DNA of 45,637 bases, from the NCBI GenBank assembly GCA_016926595.1, contig JAFGOG010000243.1, positions 1 to 45,637 on the forward strand. The letters run 5' to 3'. Made by a program: the position numbers and the translations under genes. Each line of letters opens with the position of its first letter. The stretch's first letter is position 1. This document shows, piece by piece, positions 42,879-45,637 of the stretch. The notes beneath the pieces are model-generated. The model made no database searches, had not been told where the DNA came from, and worked only from the letters and a program-made list of their open reading frames with translations. The stretch comes from Anaerolineae bacterium. Lineage in GTDB: Bacteria > Chloroflexota > Anaerolineae > JAAYZQ01.

Positions 42879-44416
42879 GCCGCGGCTCCTTTCGAGCTTG
42901 TGCTGTTGATCTCGCCACTGGCATAGGCCATAATCTTTTCTTGGCTGGCCTCGGCCCGGTTGAGGATGGCCATCACCCGTCCCTCAGACATGATCAGAAT
43001 GCGGTCACTCATGCCCAGGATTTCGGGCAACTCGGAGGAGATCATGATAATCCCCATCCCGGCCTCGGCTAAGCGGCTCATCAGGACATGGACTTCCACT
43101 TTGGCGCCCACGTCGATGCCCCGTGTCGGCTCGTCCATGATCAGTACCTTGGGCTGCGCAGCCAGCCACTTGGCGACGACCACCTTCTGCTGGTTGCCGC
43201 CGGAGAGGAACATGGCCTTCTGCTGCAAATGGGGTGTCCGGATATTCAGCCTGTCCACGTAATCCTGAGCCGTGTTGCGCAGGCCGCGTCGATCCACCCA
43301 TCCCAGCCGGTCGTGGTCGTCGAGCGTGGGCAAAACGACGTTTTCCAGCACCGGCAGCTTGAGGACCAGTCCTTGCGTAGCCCGGTTCTCGGGCACAAAG
43401 CCGATACCGGCTTCCACCGCGTTGACCGGCGAGGCGATGCGCACCGGCTGCCCACTTATGAGGATCTCGCCCGAGTCTTTGCGGTCGGCGCCGAAGATCA
43501 GGCGGGCGGTCTCGGTGCGGCCAGCACCCACCAGCCCGGCAAAGCCCAGGATCTCCCCCCGCCGCAGGGTAAAGCTCACGTCGTGAATCGCGCCCCGGCG
43601 GGTCAGTCCCCGCACTTCAAGGAGCGGCTCGCCGATCTCGGAAGCCTCCTTGTGGAACATTTCGGTTAGCTCACGGCCCACCATCTGCTGGATGATCCCA
43701 TCGGGCGAGGTCTCGCCAATCAGCATGCTCCCTACCCGCTGGCCATCGCGCAGCACCACCACCCTGTCGGCGATGCGGAAAACCTCTTCCATGCGGTGAC
43801 TGATAAAGACGATGGCAATGCCTTGCTCTTTGAGTGCGCCGATGATCTGGAATAATGTCTCGACTTCATCTTCGCCCAGCGCCGAGGTCGGCTCATCCAT
43901 GATGATGATACGGGCATCCACAGCCAGCGCCTTGGCGACTTCGACCATCTGCTGCTGGGCGACCGACAGGTCGCGGATCAGGGCCGTGGCCGGCACGCGG
44001 GCGCCGACGCGATCCAGGAGCTGCCGCGCTTTCTGCTCCATGCGCTGGCGATCCACAAAGTTGAGGAATCGGCCCGGGCCGCGCTGGCGCGGCTCGCGGG
44101 AGACAAAGATGTTGGCCGCAGCGCTCTGATTGGGGGTCAGGTTGAATTCTTGATAGATAATAGCGATGCCCAACTGTTGGGCGTGGTGCGGGCTCTGGAT
44201 CTCTACTTCCTGCCCATGCAGAAAGATGCGCCCTGCGTCCCGGCGGTACACACCACTCAGGATCTTCATCAGGGTCGATTTGCCGGCGCCGTTTTCGCCG
44301 ACGAGAGCCACAACCTGGCCGGCGGCGGCTTCAAAGTCGACGTTTTGCAGCGCCTGTACGCCAGGAAAGGCCTTCGAGATGCCCTCCATGCGCAGTACCA
44401 TCTCTGGATCGCCCAA
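42875..44416 (-). CDS. Sugar ABC transporter ATPase (RbsA-like, two domains)
   Basis: A 513-aa double nucleotide-binding protein. The first domain has GENGAGKST, signature LSVAQQQMVEVAKAL and IIIMDEPTSAL. The second has a degenerate Walker A GLVGAGRTET, signature LSGGNQQKVVVAKWL and VLIMDEPTRGID, as in RbsA/MglA. TTG at 44416 with AGGAGG 5 nt upstream is the best start; GTG at 44422 overlaps that site, and ATG at 44401 is too far. A perfect 14-bp stem lies between this gene and the upstream binding-protein gene. Confidence 0.93.
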   Translation of the reverse strand: MGDPEMVLRMEGISKAFPGVQALQNVDFEAAAGQVVALVGENGAGKSTLMKILSGVYRRDAGRIFLHGQEVEIQSPHHAQQLGIAIIYQEFNLTPNQSAAANIFVSREPRQRGPGRFLNFVDRQRMEQKARQLLDRVGARVPATALIRDLSVAQQQMVEVAKALAVDARIIIMDEPTSALGEDEVETLFQIIGALKEQGIAIVFISHRMEEVFRIADRVVVLRDGQRVGSMLIGETSPDGIIQQMVGRELTEMFHKEASEIGEPLLEVRGLTRRGAIHDVSFTLRRGEILGFAGLVGAGRTETARLIFGADRKDSGEILISGQPVRIASPVNAVEAGIGFVPENRATQGLVLKLPVLENVVLPTLDDHDRLGWVDRRGLRNTAQDYVDRLNIRTPHLQQKAMFLSGGNQQKVVVAKWLAAQPKVLIMDEPTRGIDVGAKVEVHVLMSRLAEAGMGIIMISSELPEILGMSDRILIMSEGRVMAILNRAEASQEKIMAYASGEINSTSSKGAAA

Positions 44417-44440
44417 TGACACCTCCTGTTCTCAGGGTGG

Positions 44441-44475
44441 AGGTTGGCGAAGGGCATGGAGCCCTTCGCCAACCT
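44441..44475. terminator. 14-bp perfect stem-loop in the sugar operon
   Basis: AGGTTGGCGAAGGG (44441-44454), loop CATGGAG, CCCTTCGCCAACCT (44462-44475), starting 18 nt after the binding-protein stop. No U-run. Such stems usually stabilise the binding-protein message and lower downstream expression. Confidence 0.75.
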
Positions 44476-44493
44476 GTAATTCTCAAGCTCGCC

Positions 44494-45637
<1,144 letters not shown>

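Overview
The window is GC-rich bacterial chromosome with tightly packed genes and no rRNA, tRNA, CRISPR array, prophage or transposase gene that I can see. Gene content and style point to the phylum Chloroflexota, probably an Anaerolineae/Caldilineae-type lineage: a T-box leader on pheST, a DapL-type aminotransferase, secreted PA14 and M6-like proteins, an ECF vitamin transporter beside type III pantothenate kinase, butyrate kinase, and many short dispersed repeats. This placement is inference. Most promoters are strong sigma70-type boxes (TTGACA-like, 16-17 nt, TATAAT-like).

Region 1 (1-5.1 kb): pheS and the 5' part of pheT run leftward behind a Phe T-box leader. Divergent from them are ftsH and a V4R-domain protein, with an 18-bp perfect palindrome at their junction. 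Region 2 (5.1-9.4 kb): a secreted metalloprotease-like protein faces an MFS transporter that overlaps an upstream lectin/glucanase-like gene. Region 3 (9.3-13.6 kb): a complete ECF transporter operon (S, A1, A2, T) followed by coaX, which suggests pantothenate uptake feeding coenzyme A synthesis. The first ATPase carries an in-frame copy of a dispersed hairpin repeat. Region 4 (13.6-21.1 kb): a secreted PA14/golvesin protein, a neutral-sphingomyelinase-like membrane protein, a giant SHMT / degenerate GcvT module / GcvT fusion, and a DmpA-type aminopeptidase. Region 5 (21.1-24.4 kb): a Cys-rich V4R-like protein, an SDR, a truncated phosphatase beside a MITE-like element, a methyltransferase and a Nudix hydrolase.

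Region 6 (24.4-34.7 kb, all leftward): a ten-gene collinear run, HD protein, butyrate kinase, single-domain response regulator, M28 lipoprotein, histidine kinase, DapL-like aminotransferase, HflX, TPR membrane protein, small membrane protein and metallophosphoesterase. Many junctions are 0-25 nt or overlap. Region 7 (34.7-37.0 kb, rightward): a UbiA prenyltransferase, a cold-shock protein with its own promoter and terminator, and an APH-family kinase missing its N-lobe. Region 8 (37.1-45.6 kb, leftward): a sugar operon in the order binding protein (runs off the window, apparently a tandem fusion), RbsA-like ATPase, RbsC-like permease, xylose-isomerase-like enzyme, Fe-S aldo/keto reductase, xylulokinase and PfkB kinase. 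This reads as uptake and catabolism of one sugar or polyol.

The most unusual items are the SHMT-GcvT*-GcvT fusion with an internal duplicate lacking the catalytic aspartates, the hairpin repeat shared by the ecfA1 coding sequence and a convergent intergenic site with a compensatory base change, the tandem binding protein, and an MFS gene without an ATG/GTG/TTG start.
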